Assembly (NCBI GenBank): GCA_025210655.1
Contig: JAOARG010000069.1
Coordinates: 62,001 to 126,000 of the forward strand
DNA length: 64,000 nt
From: Bacillota bacterium
GTDB taxonomy: Bacteria > Bacillota > Clostridia > Peptostreptococcales > Acidaminobacteraceae
Direction of reading: 5' to 3'
Positions 23,604 through 32,170 of the stretch are shown one piece after another. The stretch's first letter is position 1. The number at the start of each line of letters is the position of its first letter. Under the pieces are notes generated by a model, which was not told the DNA's origin, did no database searches, and saw nothing but the letters and a program-made list of their open reading frames with translations. The position numbers were made by a program, and so were the translations under genes.

Positions 23604-24320
23604 ATGGATAATAAGAGAGGAAAACTATCTATTGTTATAGATGTACTTGTTATACTAGTTGCATCGGAGTATTTCTTAAAGTATGTAAGTGTTTCGAAAA
23701 TAGAAAGGGAAATAACAACAGGTATAGATTATTTATTAATACTTGTACTATTTGTGGACTTTATCAATAGAATTAGGATGGAAGAGGATAAAATAAGTTT
23801 TATCAGGAAAAATTGGTTTGATATAATGAGTCTTATTCCTTTTATACCTATTTTTAGATTGTTTAGAGTTTATAGACTAGTAAATAAGTCAAGTATTAAA
23901 GGATTCCTATTAAAAATTCATTATGGACTTGTTAAAAACTCTTTGTACTATGTAGTCTTTGTAGTATGTTTGTTGGCATTTGTTGGCGGAGGGGTATTTT
24001 ATAAGTTGGAAGGTTCTCAAGCTATTCCTACATATTGGGATGGGGTTTGGTTTGCTTTTGTAACCATGACAACTGTAGGTTATGGTGAATATATTCCCCA
24101 CACAGGTATAGGCAGAATTTTTGCGGTAATATTAATGATTGTAGGAATTGGTTTTTTAGGACTTTTAACAGGTTCCATAGCATCTGTATTCATGAATAAT
24201 TCGCCAAAACTGTCTAAAGAACATAGTAGAAAACGAAAAATAGATTTAAATGATCTTACAACAAATGAATTTAAGGAAGTTGAAATGTTTGTTGATTATG
24301 TTAGGAGTAAGAGAAAATAG
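23604..24320 (+). CDS. Voltage-gated-type potassium channel
   Basis: 238 aa. Transmembrane segments at about residues 8-28, 40-58, 70-90, 115-135 and 175-198 with a pore loop between the last two. The selectivity filter is MTTVGYGEY. A basic S4-like helix is seen (FRLFRVYRLVNKSS). The C-terminus has no RCK domain, only a short charged tail. It should conduct K+ across the membrane. GGGGGAAG precedes the ATG. Confidence 0.9.
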   Translation: MDNKRGKLSIVIDVLVILVASEYFLKYVSVSKIEREITTGIDYLLILVLFVDFINRIRMEEDKISFIRKNWFDIMSLIPFIPIFRLFRVYRLVNKSSIKGFLLKIHYGLVKNSLYYVVFVVCLLAFVGGGVFYKLEGSQAIPTYWDGVWFAFVTMTTVGYGEYIPHTGIGRIFAVILMIVGIGFLGLLTGSIASVFMNNSPKLSKEHSRKRKIDLNDLTTNEFKEVEMFVDYVRSKRK

Positions 24321-24374
24321 AAGGGCCGTGTTTAGTAGGTACTAGTTCGTAGTTGGAAAAATCAGATATTAAAA

Positions 24375-24402
24375 AGCCCCTTTTGCATTTGCAAAAGGGG
24401 CT
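24375..24402. terminator. Bidirectional terminator between K+ channel and sensor kinase
   Basis: AGCCCCTTTTGC and GCAAAAGGGGCT are perfect 12-nt arms around ATTT, with A and T runs on the two sides. It serves two convergent genes. Imperfect inverted words (GTAGGT...CGTAGTTGG at 24335-24357 and CGACCTACGACCTACGG at 24418-24434) flank it. Confidence 0.9.
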
Positions 24403-24445
24403 AAAATAATGTCTTTCGACCTACGACCTACGGAAAAAATTCGTA

Positions 24446-26200
24446 TTATGTTTTCTTAAATTTAAGTACTAATCTCGTAAACTGTCCTCTCTCACTTTCA
24501 ATTTTTATGTTACCACTTAGATTGTTTACCACTATATTGTGTATGATACTTAATCCCAGTCCTATGTTTTCCTTTGATGGTTTAGTGGTAAAGAATGGTT
24601 CAAAAACATCTTTATAGTTTTTCTTATCTATACCTTTTCCGTTATCTTCAAAAATTAGAGTGATTATATTTTCTTTTTCGTATCCTATAATTGTGATTTG
24701 ACCTATACTGTCGAAGCCGTGTTGAACTGAGTTGAGGATAATGTTTTTCACAATTATTTCTAAAAGTAGTTTGGTAGTATGCATTTGAAGGTTTTTTTCA
24801 ACATCAATATTTGTTGTTACAGAGGCTGGTATTAATTTTTCATAAATCATATTTTCCACTTGTCTTGATATCAAGTTGTAAATATTAATTGTTTCTTCTT
24901 CTTGTGAAATTAGAGACATTTCCATTTGCTTAAATCTATTTATTATATTTGATGCAATTTCAACATTATTATAAGCAGAATTTGTACTATCTATTAGTTT
25001 TGAAATATCTTCACTCATCATTTCATTCTCAAAAGATTCTAGTCTGGACAAGATTTTTTGATTATAGCTAAGGCATGTTATTGAGTTTCCTACAGGTGTG
25101 TTTATTTCGTGAGCCACCTTAGAAACTATTTGACCTAGGGCTGCATATTTTTTAGACTCTACTAACTGTTCTTGAGTCTTTGTAAGGTTTTCAATAGAGT
25201 CTTTAAGTTCTATATTTAGATTGTTTAATTCCTGTGTTCGGTCATGTACCCTTTTTTCTAAATCCTTGTTCAGAAGTTCCAGTTCTTTAGTTTTTTCACT
25301 AACTTTATTTTTTAAGATTCTATTCCAAGTAGTAATTGTGATTACTAGAATAATTATTAAAATTAAACCATAATAAAATAATTGAAATTGTTTATTACTA
25401 ATCAATGATGAATGTTTTAAGTATGACCATTTATCCATTATTTCTAAATGTTTTTTTTCATCAATTGAAAGTATGGCCTTATTTATTATTGAGGATAGTA
25501 TTTTGTTATTTTTCGTAACTGCAAAGGAAAATTTATACTCAAAACCAATTTCATTTCCGACATTGAAATTTTTGAATTTTAACCTATCCATATAATATGT
25601 AGCTTGTCCTAAATCGACCAATAAACCATCAACTTCTTCAAAATTTAGGGCTGATAGACCATCTACAATAGAACTATAAGTACTTGTTTTTGACTCAGGA
25701 TATATTAATTTTAAATATGCGGAACTAGAATAATCTTCAAGTATCCCGATATTGTAGTCATATATTTTATTAATATCAAATTGATCCTTAGAGTTCTCAT
25801 TTGTAAGAATTACGTTTGGGGAAAATAAAAAGGGAGCTGAGAATTCAAAAAAACTTTCCCTTTCTGCGGTTCTTGTCATAAATAGCATATCAGCTGTACC
25901 GTCCATTCCCAGAGTAAGGGCTTGACTCCATGATTCTGTAGGAAGTACAGCTATTCTTATACCTAATAATTCTTCAAAATAATTTAGATATTCTGGAACT
26001 ATTCCTTTTAATTCTGCAAACTCGAAATATTCATACGGAGCAAATTCTGGGTCCGGAGCATAGTAAATTATAGGATTTTTTTCAAGCCAGGCTTTTTCCT
26101 CCTTACTAAGGGAAAAGTCATGACTAGCTGTATTATTACATCCTACAAATGCTAAAATAAATGAAGTTAGTATAATAAACATTCCTATTATTTTTTTCAT
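24446..26200 (-). CDS. Lipoprotein sensor histidine kinase with extracellular solute-binding domain
   Basis: 584 aa. The signal ends in the lipobox AFVGC|NNT. Residues about 40-268 form a family 3 solute-binding domain (YYAPDPEFAPYEYFEFAELKG, TADMLFMTRTAERE). A transmembrane helix at about 273-293 leads into a coiled-coil and the kinase core: HisKA HEINTP, HATPase DNGKGID and IGLGLSII. The layout resembles BvgS-type sensors that read a small molecule directly. No response regulator lies beside it. The H-box resembles that of the kinase at 52127-54046. Confidence 0.88.
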   Translation of the reverse strand: MKKIIGMFIILTSFILAFVGCNNTASHDFSLSKEEKAWLEKNPIIYYAPDPEFAPYEYFEFAELKGIVPEYLNYFEELLGIRIAVLPTESWSQALTLGMDGTADMLFMTRTAERESFFEFSAPFLFSPNVILTNENSKDQFDINKIYDYNIGILEDYSSSAYLKLIYPESKTSTYSSIVDGLSALNFEEVDGLLVDLGQATYYMDRLKFKNFNVGNEIGFEYKFSFAVTKNNKILSSIINKAILSIDEKKHLEIMDKWSYLKHSSLISNKQFQLFYYGLILIIILVITITTWNRILKNKVSEKTKELELLNKDLEKRVHDRTQELNNLNIELKDSIENLTKTQEQLVESKKYAALGQIVSKVAHEINTPVGNSITCLSYNQKILSRLESFENEMMSEDISKLIDSTNSAYNNVEIASNIINRFKQMEMSLISQEEETINIYNLISRQVENMIYEKLIPASVTTNIDVEKNLQMHTTKLLLEIIVKNIILNSVQHGFDSIGQITIIGYEKENIITLIFEDNGKGIDKKNYKDVFEPFFTTKPSKENIGLGLSIIHNIVVNNLSGNIKIESERGQFTRLVLKFKKT

Positions 26201-26400
26201 TGCAACCTCCTATAGAACTAATACCCTTGGGAAATTCTTCTATTCATAAATAGATATAGTCATGGCAAGTGATAAATGCTTAGTTCAGTTTGAAGGTATA
26301 GCATACTTAAAACAATAAGTAAATCAAACCATAATTTGTATATTATTCTAAAATATTATATAATGATATATGTGTAAAATAAAAAAGGGAGGCAATACAT

Positions 26401-26769
26401 ATGGCTGAAGTAGGAGCAATAATGGCGTGGACTTTTATTGAGGAGACACCAGTACCGGCAGAGATTGATAATATGTTAATAGCAGGGGAGCATGCTGTTT
26501 GTGCATACAAGACAATAAGGGACGTAGCAGTAATTACTAATAAGAGATTTATTATAGCTGACAAGCAAGGTATCACAGGTAAAAAAGTTGAAATATATAC
26601 AATACCTTTCAAGTCAATTAACATGTATTCAAGTGAGAATGCAGGTAAGTTTCTGGATTTCAATTCAGAATTAGAACTATGGACAAGAGCAGGTAGATTT
26701 AAATTAAACCTTAAAAAAGGTATTGATATTAGAGCTCTTGATAAAGTTATAGCTGAACATATTTTATAA
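26401..26769 (+). CDS. Bacterial PH-domain protein (bPH/DUF304-like)
   Basis: 122 aa, one compact bacterial pleckstrin-homology domain: ITNKRFIIADKQGITGKKVEIYTIPFKSI is the typical strand-turn-strand region, followed by a C-terminal helix. No transmembrane segment. Family role is unclear, possibly a structural or binding module in the cytoplasm. GGGAGG precedes the ATG. It stands alone. Confidence 0.75.
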   Translation: MAEVGAIMAWTFIEETPVPAEIDNMLIAGEHAVCAYKTIRDVAVITNKRFIIADKQGITGKKVEIYTIPFKSINMYSSENAGKFLDFNSELELWTRAGRFKLNLKKGIDIRALDKVIAEHIL

Positions 26770-26844
26770 TATTAATCAGTGTAACTATTATTCCAATTGG
26801 GTATATATCTTTTGACTAGTATTCTATAAGAATGGAGGACGTAT

Positions 26845-27255
26845 ATGTTTGAATGGAATGATGCTTATTCGGTAAAGGTACCATTAATTGATGAACAACA
26901 TAAAAAATTATTTGGGATTGGACAAAAGGTCTATAATTTAGTTGAAGAAAGAAAAGGATATGACAATTATGACCGAGTTTTAGAAGCTGTTAATGAATTG
27001 TATGATTATACTAGATACCATTTTGTTGAAGAGGAAAAACTTTTAAGAAAATATGGTTATGAAGAGTTAGATAATCATTTGCAAAAACATGATGAGTTTC
27101 TTCAACATCTAGATAGTCTTGATATTGAGGAAATAGATTTACATCAGGATGAAGCAATAAGTGATTTATTGAAATTTATAGCTTCATGGATATTTAAACA
27201 TATCAATAATGTAGATTTTGAGTACAGTGATTTTTTACAAGCCAATCTAGCCTAA
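26845..27255 (+). CDS. Bacteriohemerythrin 1
   Basis: 136 aa with the full non-haem di-iron signature of hemerythrins: DEQHKKLF, YHFVEEEKLL, NHLQKHDEFL and the late WIFKHINNVD. Such proteins bind O2 and in anaerobes are thought to serve oxygen scavenging or sensing. TGGAGG precedes the ATG. A close paralog follows at 27519, separated by a terminator and a MITE-like repeat. Confidence 0.92.
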   Translation: MFEWNDAYSVKVPLIDEQHKKLFGIGQKVYNLVEERKGYDNYDRVLEAVNELYDYTRYHFVEEEKLLRKYGYEELDNHLQKHDEFLQHLDSLDIEEIDLHQDEAISDLLKFIASWIFKHINNVDFEYSDFLQANLA

Positions 27256-27267
27256 TTTATTAAAATT

Positions 27268-27310
27268 AAGTCATAAATAGTAATATAATATTTATGACTT
27301 TGTTTTTTTT
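27268..27310 (+). terminator. Terminator of hemerythrin gene 1
   Basis: AAGTCATAAATA and TATTTATGACTT pair perfectly and are followed by TG and eight T. Confidence 0.88.
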
Positions 27311-27340
27311 TGATAAAATATAGTTGAATATAAAAACTAA

Positions 27341-27451
27341 CCACTGAAAAAGTCCAGTTTAAAATTCTTATTCTACAATATGTATCTTTCTTTCAACTAT
27401 GGAACCCAACATATTGTGGATAAGAATCAACTGTAGGTACTTTTTCAGTGG
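27341..27451. mobile_element. 111-nt MITE-like long inverted repeat
   Basis: The ends CCACTGAAAAAGT and ACTTTTTCAGTGG are exact inverse complements, and pairing continues inward (CAGTT, TTCTTAT, ACAATATGT) with small interruptions to a short loop near 27395. It has no coding capacity. The ends look like IS terminal inverted repeats, so a non-autonomous insertion or IS remnant is likely. No clear target-site duplication is visible. It separates the two hemerythrin paralogs. Confidence 0.75.
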
Positions 27452-27518
27452 ATTCATATAAAAGTAAACTCTTTTTAGCATAGTTGTGGGATGGAAAAGT
27501 ATTATTAGGAGTGAAAGT

Positions 27519-27950
27519 ATGTTTGAATGGAATGAAAGTTTTTCAGTGGATATACCCTTAATTGATCAGCAGCATAAAAAACTTTTTGATATTGGGGAAA
27601 GAGTATATAGACTAATTGAGGAAGATTATAATAATAAGAATTTTCATGAGATTATGAATCTTATAGATGAACTATATAAATATACTAAGTATCATTTCGA
27701 AGAAGAAGAAAAAATAATGAAATTTTATAATTTTCCTGAATTAAATATTCATAGACATGAGCATAATAAGTTTATAGAGTACTTGGATGATATAAGAATT
27801 GGTGAAATTGCTAAAGAAGAAGACAGTGCTTTAAATGATTTAATAAGTTTTATTGCATCATGGATCGTTAGACATATTGGAAGTGTGGATGTTAAATATA
27901 AAGAGTATATTATGAAAAAAAACAATAGATTTTTTGATTTTAAAAGCTAA
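27519..27950 (+). CDS. Bacteriohemerythrin 2
   Basis: 143 aa, paralog of the gene at 26845. Iron ligands lie in DQQHKKLF, YHFEEEEKIM, HRHEHNKFI and WIVRHIGSVD. AGGAGTGAAAGT sets the start at 27519; the longer frame from 27486 is rejected. The C-terminus carries a few extra basic residues. The pair probably arose by tandem duplication. Confidence 0.92.
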   Translation: MFEWNESFSVDIPLIDQQHKKLFDIGERVYRLIEEDYNNKNFHEIMNLIDELYKYTKYHFEEEEKIMKFYNFPELNIHRHEHNKFIEYLDDIRIGEIAKEEDSALNDLISFIASWIVRHIGSVDVKYKEYIMKKNNRFFDFKS

Positions 27951-27976
27951 ATTTATATGTGAATTTAGCTTTTTTG
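27943..27976 (+). terminator. Terminator of hemerythrin gene 2
   Basis: AAAAGCTAAATT and AATTTAGCTTTT pair around 8 nt and run into T. The stem includes the stop codon. Confidence 0.85.
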
Positions 27977-28007
27977 AGTGCTTTTATTTTAAGAATCTTT
28001 TTTTATC

Positions 28008-28038
28008 TTGACCTTAGCCTAAGGCTAAGCTTTATAAT
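28008..28038 (+). promoter_or_regulatory. MerR-type promoter with 19-bp spacer and dyad
   Basis: TTGACC (28008-28013) and TATAAT (28033-28038) are separated by 19 nt, the overlong spacing that MerR proteins correct by twisting DNA. CTTAGCC and GGCTAAG form a perfect dyad in the spacer. The downstream gene encodes a MerR protein, so autoregulation is likely. Confidence 0.85.
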
Positions 28039-28066
28039 TTGTGTTATGAAATGGAGGGAATTAATC

Positions 28067-29125
28067 ATGGATAATGAAAGACTATATATTAAGGATGTTT
28101 CTAAACTCTTAGGCATAAGCGAAAACAAGATAAGATTTTATGAAAAGAAGGGACTTATAAAACCAGAAAGAACTGAATCAGACTATAGGATATTTATTAA
28201 GGATGATATTGTCAGACTTCAAATGATTATCATTTATAGGGAGCTTGGATTTTCTATAGCAGATATTGAAGATGTACTGAAAAGAGGTGTGAAAGAAAAT
28301 ATTCTGGATCATTTCCATAATCAATGGAGAATAATAAATAGAGAAATAGATAGATTGAGAGTTATGAGAAAAGAAGTTGAAAATACATTGGATTCAATAT
28401 ATGAAAGTAGTGACAGTCAAGTCAGTTCTATAATATTAAGTAAAATGCATTATTTATTAGAAGAAAGAAATATCAGAGACGGTTGGAAGGATAAATGGAA
28501 TTTTGATGAGAGTGCTATGGATTATGATAATTTAGTTAAGGATGGTGAAGGGGAACTGGGAATATATAAAGAGTACAAAAAATTTCTCAGTCAAACATAT
28601 TCATTAACTATTTCAGAATGTAAAAAAGATAATCCAAGAATACTTGAAATTGGAGTAGGTACAGGAAACTTATCAGAATACTTTTTAAAAAGCAACATTG
28701 ATATTATTGGAATAGATCAGTCCCGGGAAATGATAAAGATAGCTAAAAACAAATATCCTCACTTTAAGATAAGACTGGGAGAGTTTTTAAAGATACCTTA
28801 TGACAATAAAGAGTTTGATAATATTGTTTCAACTTATGCTTTTCATCATTTGAATGCTGATGAAAAATATCAGAGTATTATGGAAATGAAGAGAGTATTA
28901 AAGAAAGATGGGAAAATAATTATTTCTGATTTGATGTTCCATAATAACTATGATAAAAATAAGTTCTGCAGTAAATTATCTGAAGAAGGAAAAAGATTAT
29001 TAGAAGACGAATACTATACAATAGTTGAAGAATTAGGATCTATGATATGTGCTTTAAGCATGAGTATAGAGTATATCAAGTTTGATGAAATAAAGGGAAC
29101 AATAATTATTTCAAATAAAATATAA
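28067..29125 (+). CDS. MerR regulator fused to a class I SAM methyltransferase
   Basis: 352 aa. Residues about 1-75 are a MerR winged helix (YIKDVSKLLGISENKIRFYEKKGL) followed by the usual long dimer helix to about 125. From about 165 the protein is a Rossmann methyltransferase: motif I ILEIGVGTGNLSEYF, then IIGIDQSREMI, EFDNIVSTYAFHHL and KDGKIIISDLMF. Here the effector domain is an enzyme, so it may sense SAM or methylate its inducer; the substrate is unknown. TGGAGGGAATTAATC sets the start at 28067. Confidence 0.88.
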   Translation: MDNERLYIKDVSKLLGISENKIRFYEKKGLIKPERTESDYRIFIKDDIVRLQMIIIYRELGFSIADIEDVLKRGVKENILDHFHNQWRIINREIDRLRVMRKEVENTLDSIYESSDSQVSSIILSKMHYLLEERNIRDGWKDKWNFDESAMDYDNLVKDGEGELGIYKEYKKFLSQTYSLTISECKKDNPRILEIGVGTGNLSEYFLKSNIDIIGIDQSREMIKIAKNKYPHFKIRLGEFLKIPYDNKEFDNIVSTYAFHHLNADEKYQSIMEMKRVLKKDGKIIISDLMFHNNYDKNKFCSKLSEEGKRLLEDEYYTIVEELGSMICALSMSIEYIKFDEIKGTIIISNKI

Positions 29126-29144
29126 ATAAATTTTATTATTAGTC

Positions 29145-29175
29145 TTGACCCTACCCTTAAAGGAGACTTTATAAT
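29145..29175 (+). promoter_or_regulatory. MerR-type promoter with 19-bp spacer
   Basis: TTGACC (29145-29150) and TATAAT (29170-29175) with a 19-nt spacer holding the imperfect dyad CCTTAAAGG. It drives the second MerR gene and resembles promoters of BmrR/TipA-type regulators. Confidence 0.8.
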
Positions 29176-29215
29176 AATACTATATCTAAAATATGCGCGT
29201 ATGGAGGATTAGGAT

Positions 29216-30031
29216 ATGTTTAGAATTGGAGAATTTGCAAAATTAAATATGGTATCAATTAAGACATTGAGATTTTATGATCAAAAGAATATTTTAAAAC
29301 CATCCTTTGTTGATGAAGATACTGGATATAGATATTATTCAGCAGATCAGATGATGACTCTAAATAGAATAGTATCCCTAAAGTATTTAGGTTTTTCGCT
29401 GGATGAAATAAAATTAATCATTGGAAAGAGTACTGAAGTCAGTGATATGATTGATCTGTTGAAATGGAAAGAAGCTGAAATCAGCAGTAAGATAAAGGAT
29501 GAGAATACACGCCTTAGTCGAATAAAGTATTATCTCAATGTTTATAAACAGGAGGAGAACTTTATGAAGAGTGATATAGTATTAAAAAAAGGTAAAGATA
29601 TATTGGTAGCAACTTTAAGGGATATTATACCTGAGTATAGCCAACAGGGACATTTATGGGAAGAGTTGGTTTCTCATATTGAAAAACATGGTGCTAAAAT
29701 ATTATCACCATGTATGGTTATATACCATGAGGAAGGATATAAAGAATCAGAAGTAGATGCAGAAGTAATTGAACCAATTGACAAAGAAATTCCAGCAACT
29801 GATAGAATTGAAGTAAAGAAACTTATACCATATGAAAATCTTGCTACAATTGTCCATAAAGGAAGTTATCAAAACCTATATATGTCTTATGGTGAAATAA
29901 TGAAATGGATAAAAAGAAATGACTACGAAATAATTGATAGTTCAAGGGAACTATATATCAAAGGAGAATGGAATTCAGATTCTATAGATGAATATGTTAC
30001 AGAAATACAAATACCGGTGAAAAAGAAATAA
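29216..30031 (+). CDS. MerR-family regulator with GyrI-like effector domain (BmrR type)
   Basis: 271 aa. The MerR head (FRIGEFAKLNMVSIKTLRFYDQ, then YRYYSADQMMTLNRI) is followed by a dimer helix to about residue 118. A GyrI/effector-binding domain covers about 118-270 (ATLRDIIPEYSQQGHLWEEL to VTEIQIPVKKK). BmrR-type proteins bind bulky lipophilic cations and activate efflux genes. No pump gene adjoins it. It shares the operon style, though not effector domain, of the MerR-methyltransferase gene upstream. Confidence 0.9.
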   Translation: MFRIGEFAKLNMVSIKTLRFYDQKNILKPSFVDEDTGYRYYSADQMMTLNRIVSLKYLGFSLDEIKLIIGKSTEVSDMIDLLKWKEAEISSKIKDENTRLSRIKYYLNVYKQEENFMKSDIVLKKGKDILVATLRDIIPEYSQQGHLWEELVSHIEKHGAKILSPCMVIYHEEGYKESEVDAEVIEPIDKEIPATDRIEVKKLIPYENLATIVHKGSYQNLYMSYGEIMKWIKRNDYEIIDSSRELYIKGEWNSDSIDEYVTEIQIPVKKK

Positions 30032-30073
30032 GTATTTAAAAGGGGCAGTCTATGATTGCCCCTTTAAATACTT
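30029..30073. terminator. Bidirectional terminator between convergent genes
   Basis: A long stem pairs AAGTATTTAAAAGGGGCAG with TGCCCCTTTAAATACTT, with one unpaired A. A/T-rich ends on both sides suit both the MerR gene and the minus-strand small gene. Confidence 0.85.
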
Positions 30074-30346
30074 ATAAATTAAATATTGCACATATTTTTT
30101 TATCTTAATATCATACTTGTCACTGTTTTTAATAATACCTTTATATAGTTCTTCATTTACCTTTAATGTAAGATGTTTTGTGTGAATATTAGCATCTTCA
30201 GGGAAGTATGAATCTATATCTTTAGGATCCTTATCTTGAGCTACAAGTACATTTAATTTTTTCTTTACAGTAATATTTTCTGATACACATAATTCTTTAA
30301 ACTTATCATAGTGATTTTCGTTTAGACTAAATTTAATTACTCTCAT
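30050..30346 (-). CDS. Small basic protein, possible ribbon-helix-helix
   Basis: 98 aa, not firmly recognised. The C-terminal half (HLTLKVNEELYKGIIKNSDK to YVQYLIYKYLKG) has the strand-helix-helix look of Arc/CopG-type DNA-binding proteins, and the first half may repeat it (RVIKFSLNENHYDKFKELC). GGAGG fixes the start at ATG 30346; the TTG start 12 nt upstream is rejected. Its stop codon lies inside the shared terminator. Confidence 0.6.
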   Translation of the reverse strand: MRVIKFSLNENHYDKFKELCVSENITVKKKLNVLVAQDKDPKDIDSYFPEDANIHTKHLTLKVNEELYKGIIKNSDKYDIKIKKYVQYLIYKYLKGQS

Positions 30347-30455
30347 ATTAACCTCCAAAATTTGATTAACCTTGGATATTATATCATAGACTATGGAAAA
30401 TTAAATAAAATATTAATTTTTAAATGCTAGAATGTTGCTAATAAGGAGAGGCTGT

Positions 30456-31142
30456 ATGTTTTATAGACTAAAAAAGAAAATCAGAGAAGAAAAATATAAT
30501 AGAAAAAGAGATAGATACATAAAAAAAGGTAATGGAAAGATATATTTTGATGTAAGGCATATGGATTATTGGTGGGGTATATATGGACTAAGGGAGCTTA
30601 CTAATTGGGAAGATGTACTGATATACTCCAAAGTAGGATCAAAATACGAGAAGTTAGGATATTTTTGTATAAGTGCAGAATCTTTTGTCAAAAGCTCATT
30701 GGAAGATACTTGTGAAGAATCAGAATTTATTGATGAGGTAAGACTTTTTTTAGAGGGAAATGATACATATTGTCATTACTACTATGACTCAAAGTGCTAT
30801 GGGGAAATATATGAAGTCCCTCATAAAACACCACTAAGTGATGAGGGGCTTAAAGCAAGCTCTATTGAGATGTGGGTAAAAGATGAAGGTGTTGGATTAG
30901 ATACTATAGAAAAATGTATAGACATATATATGAAAGAGTTTTTGAATATTGAATACGAAGAAATAATTTATAAAGATCAAGTGTCCCTAAAAAATTCACT
31001 GGAATCATTATTTGAAGAATTGGATGATTTCAATGAGAGTAAAGAAGTTTATTTTTCAGAAGGAGTAATAAAACAGATGTCTAGGAAAATGAACTTGAGC
31101 CGATTAGAAGTGGAAAAAATTCTTAATATAAAAAAGGATTAA
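30456..31142 (+). CDS. Hypothetical cytoplasmic protein
   Basis: 228 aa, unrecognised. The start is very basic (LKKKIREEKYNRKRDRYIKK) and the middle is rich in aromatic and acidic residues (YFDVRHMDYWWGIYGL). No signal peptide or membrane helix. AAGGAG precedes ATG 30456; the upstream in-frame start at 30432 lacks one. The next gene begins 11 nt after its stop, so the pair is an operon. Confidence 0.55.
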   Translation: MFYRLKKKIREEKYNRKRDRYIKKGNGKIYFDVRHMDYWWGIYGLRELTNWEDVLIYSKVGSKYEKLGYFCISAESFVKSSLEDTCEESEFIDEVRLFLEGNDTYCHYYYDSKCYGEIYEVPHKTPLSDEGLKASSIEMWVKDEGVGLDTIEKCIDIYMKEFLNIEYEEIIYKDQVSLKNSLESLFEELDDFNESKEVYFSEGVIKQMSRKMNLSRLEVEKILNIKKD

Positions 31143-31153
31143 GGTGATAATTT

Positions 31154-31831
31154 ATGGGAAAGTTTGAAAAAAGATTAGTAGTTTTCATTGCTATTTTACT
31201 TATTGTTATCTTTGCAGTTAATACATATGCTAAGAAATCTGTAAAAAGAGATATAGAAAAAAGTTTTCATAGGGAGCTGACGAAATTAGATTTTCATAAA
31301 ATAGATTTTGATAGTGGGTTGGTATATAAAGTCGAATATCAGGATAAAGATTTAGTTCATGTAGGATATTCCTATGTAGATTTTTCAGGTGTATATTATT
31401 ACGAAAGCTACAGTGTTCCCAAATATGATAAGCTAGTAAAAATGATTGATAAAATTGAAATATCAGATCTTGAAAGTAATTGTAGCACAGATGGTCAAGG
31501 GGCTTATGACCTTTCATATTCATTATTAATGACCTTTCCTTCTGGCTATGATATCAGAGATGTAAGCATGAAATATGATATATATTATTATATTGGATTT
31601 CCTTATAAAAGTAGTGAAGAGGTATTTGGAGAAAAAAATGCACAGTTTCAGTTTACGGAAAATGAACTTGTTTCAACTAGTGAGGATGGGTCTTATACTA
31701 TGAAGATGAAGGCTAATATGTACTATAAATTAAATAACAAGAATTTGAAGGAAAGATTTATTAATCAAAAAGACAAGGCTGTATGTTACGTGAAATCTAA
31801 GGATTACCTTATTAGGGAAATAGAAAAGTAG
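31154..31831 (+). CDS. Hypothetical membrane-anchored extracytoplasmic protein
   Basis: 225 aa, unrecognised. One N-terminal hydrophobic helix (about residues 7-27, LVVFIAILLIVIFAVNTYA) without a lipobox is followed by a Tyr- and Asp-rich domain expected outside the membrane. It follows the preceding gene by 11 nt. Confidence 0.55.
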   Translation: MGKFEKRLVVFIAILLIVIFAVNTYAKKSVKRDIEKSFHRELTKLDFHKIDFDSGLVYKVEYQDKDLVHVGYSYVDFSGVYYYESYSVPKYDKLVKMIDKIEISDLESNCSTDGQGAYDLSYSLLMTFPSGYDIRDVSMKYDIYYYIGFPYKSSEEVFGEKNAQFQFTENELVSTSEDGSYTMKMKANMYYKLNNKNLKERFINQKDKAVCYVKSKDYLIREIEK

Positions 31832-32170
31832 AGTATAAAATATAAAAAATACTACAGACTGAGAAGGGATATTAGGTGAATATAGAATATACTATATAGT
31901 CTGCAGTATTGTTAGCTAGGCATTGAATTTTCATAGTAATGGGTCACATAAATGGTAATGTAATCCAGAAAATAGTATATAACTATATAATTCTAATAAC
32001 AATATGAAAAGATATGTAAATCATGAAAATGATACTAAAGTACTATAGATATAGTATTGTAGTCATAACTGTTTTGCCATAGATATTTTCAGATTCAAAA
32101 ATCATCATAAGGGTATAAATATCATGAAGGATATCAAGAGATTAGCTTTACTGATATTGGGGGAGATTTT
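31832..32170 (+). other. 339-nt intergenic region
   Basis: A hairpin with arms AATACTACAGACT and AGTCTGCAGTATT (31848-31910, one mismatch, long interior) may end the upstream operon. The remaining AT-rich sequence should include the promoter of the NUDIX gene. No gene or known RNA motif was found. Confidence 0.45.

Noticed and set aside
27959..28066. 36-residue N-terminal extension of the MerR-methyltransferase
   Set aside because: It covers the promoter and operator (28008-28038); the ribosome binding site and MerR domain start support ATG 28067.
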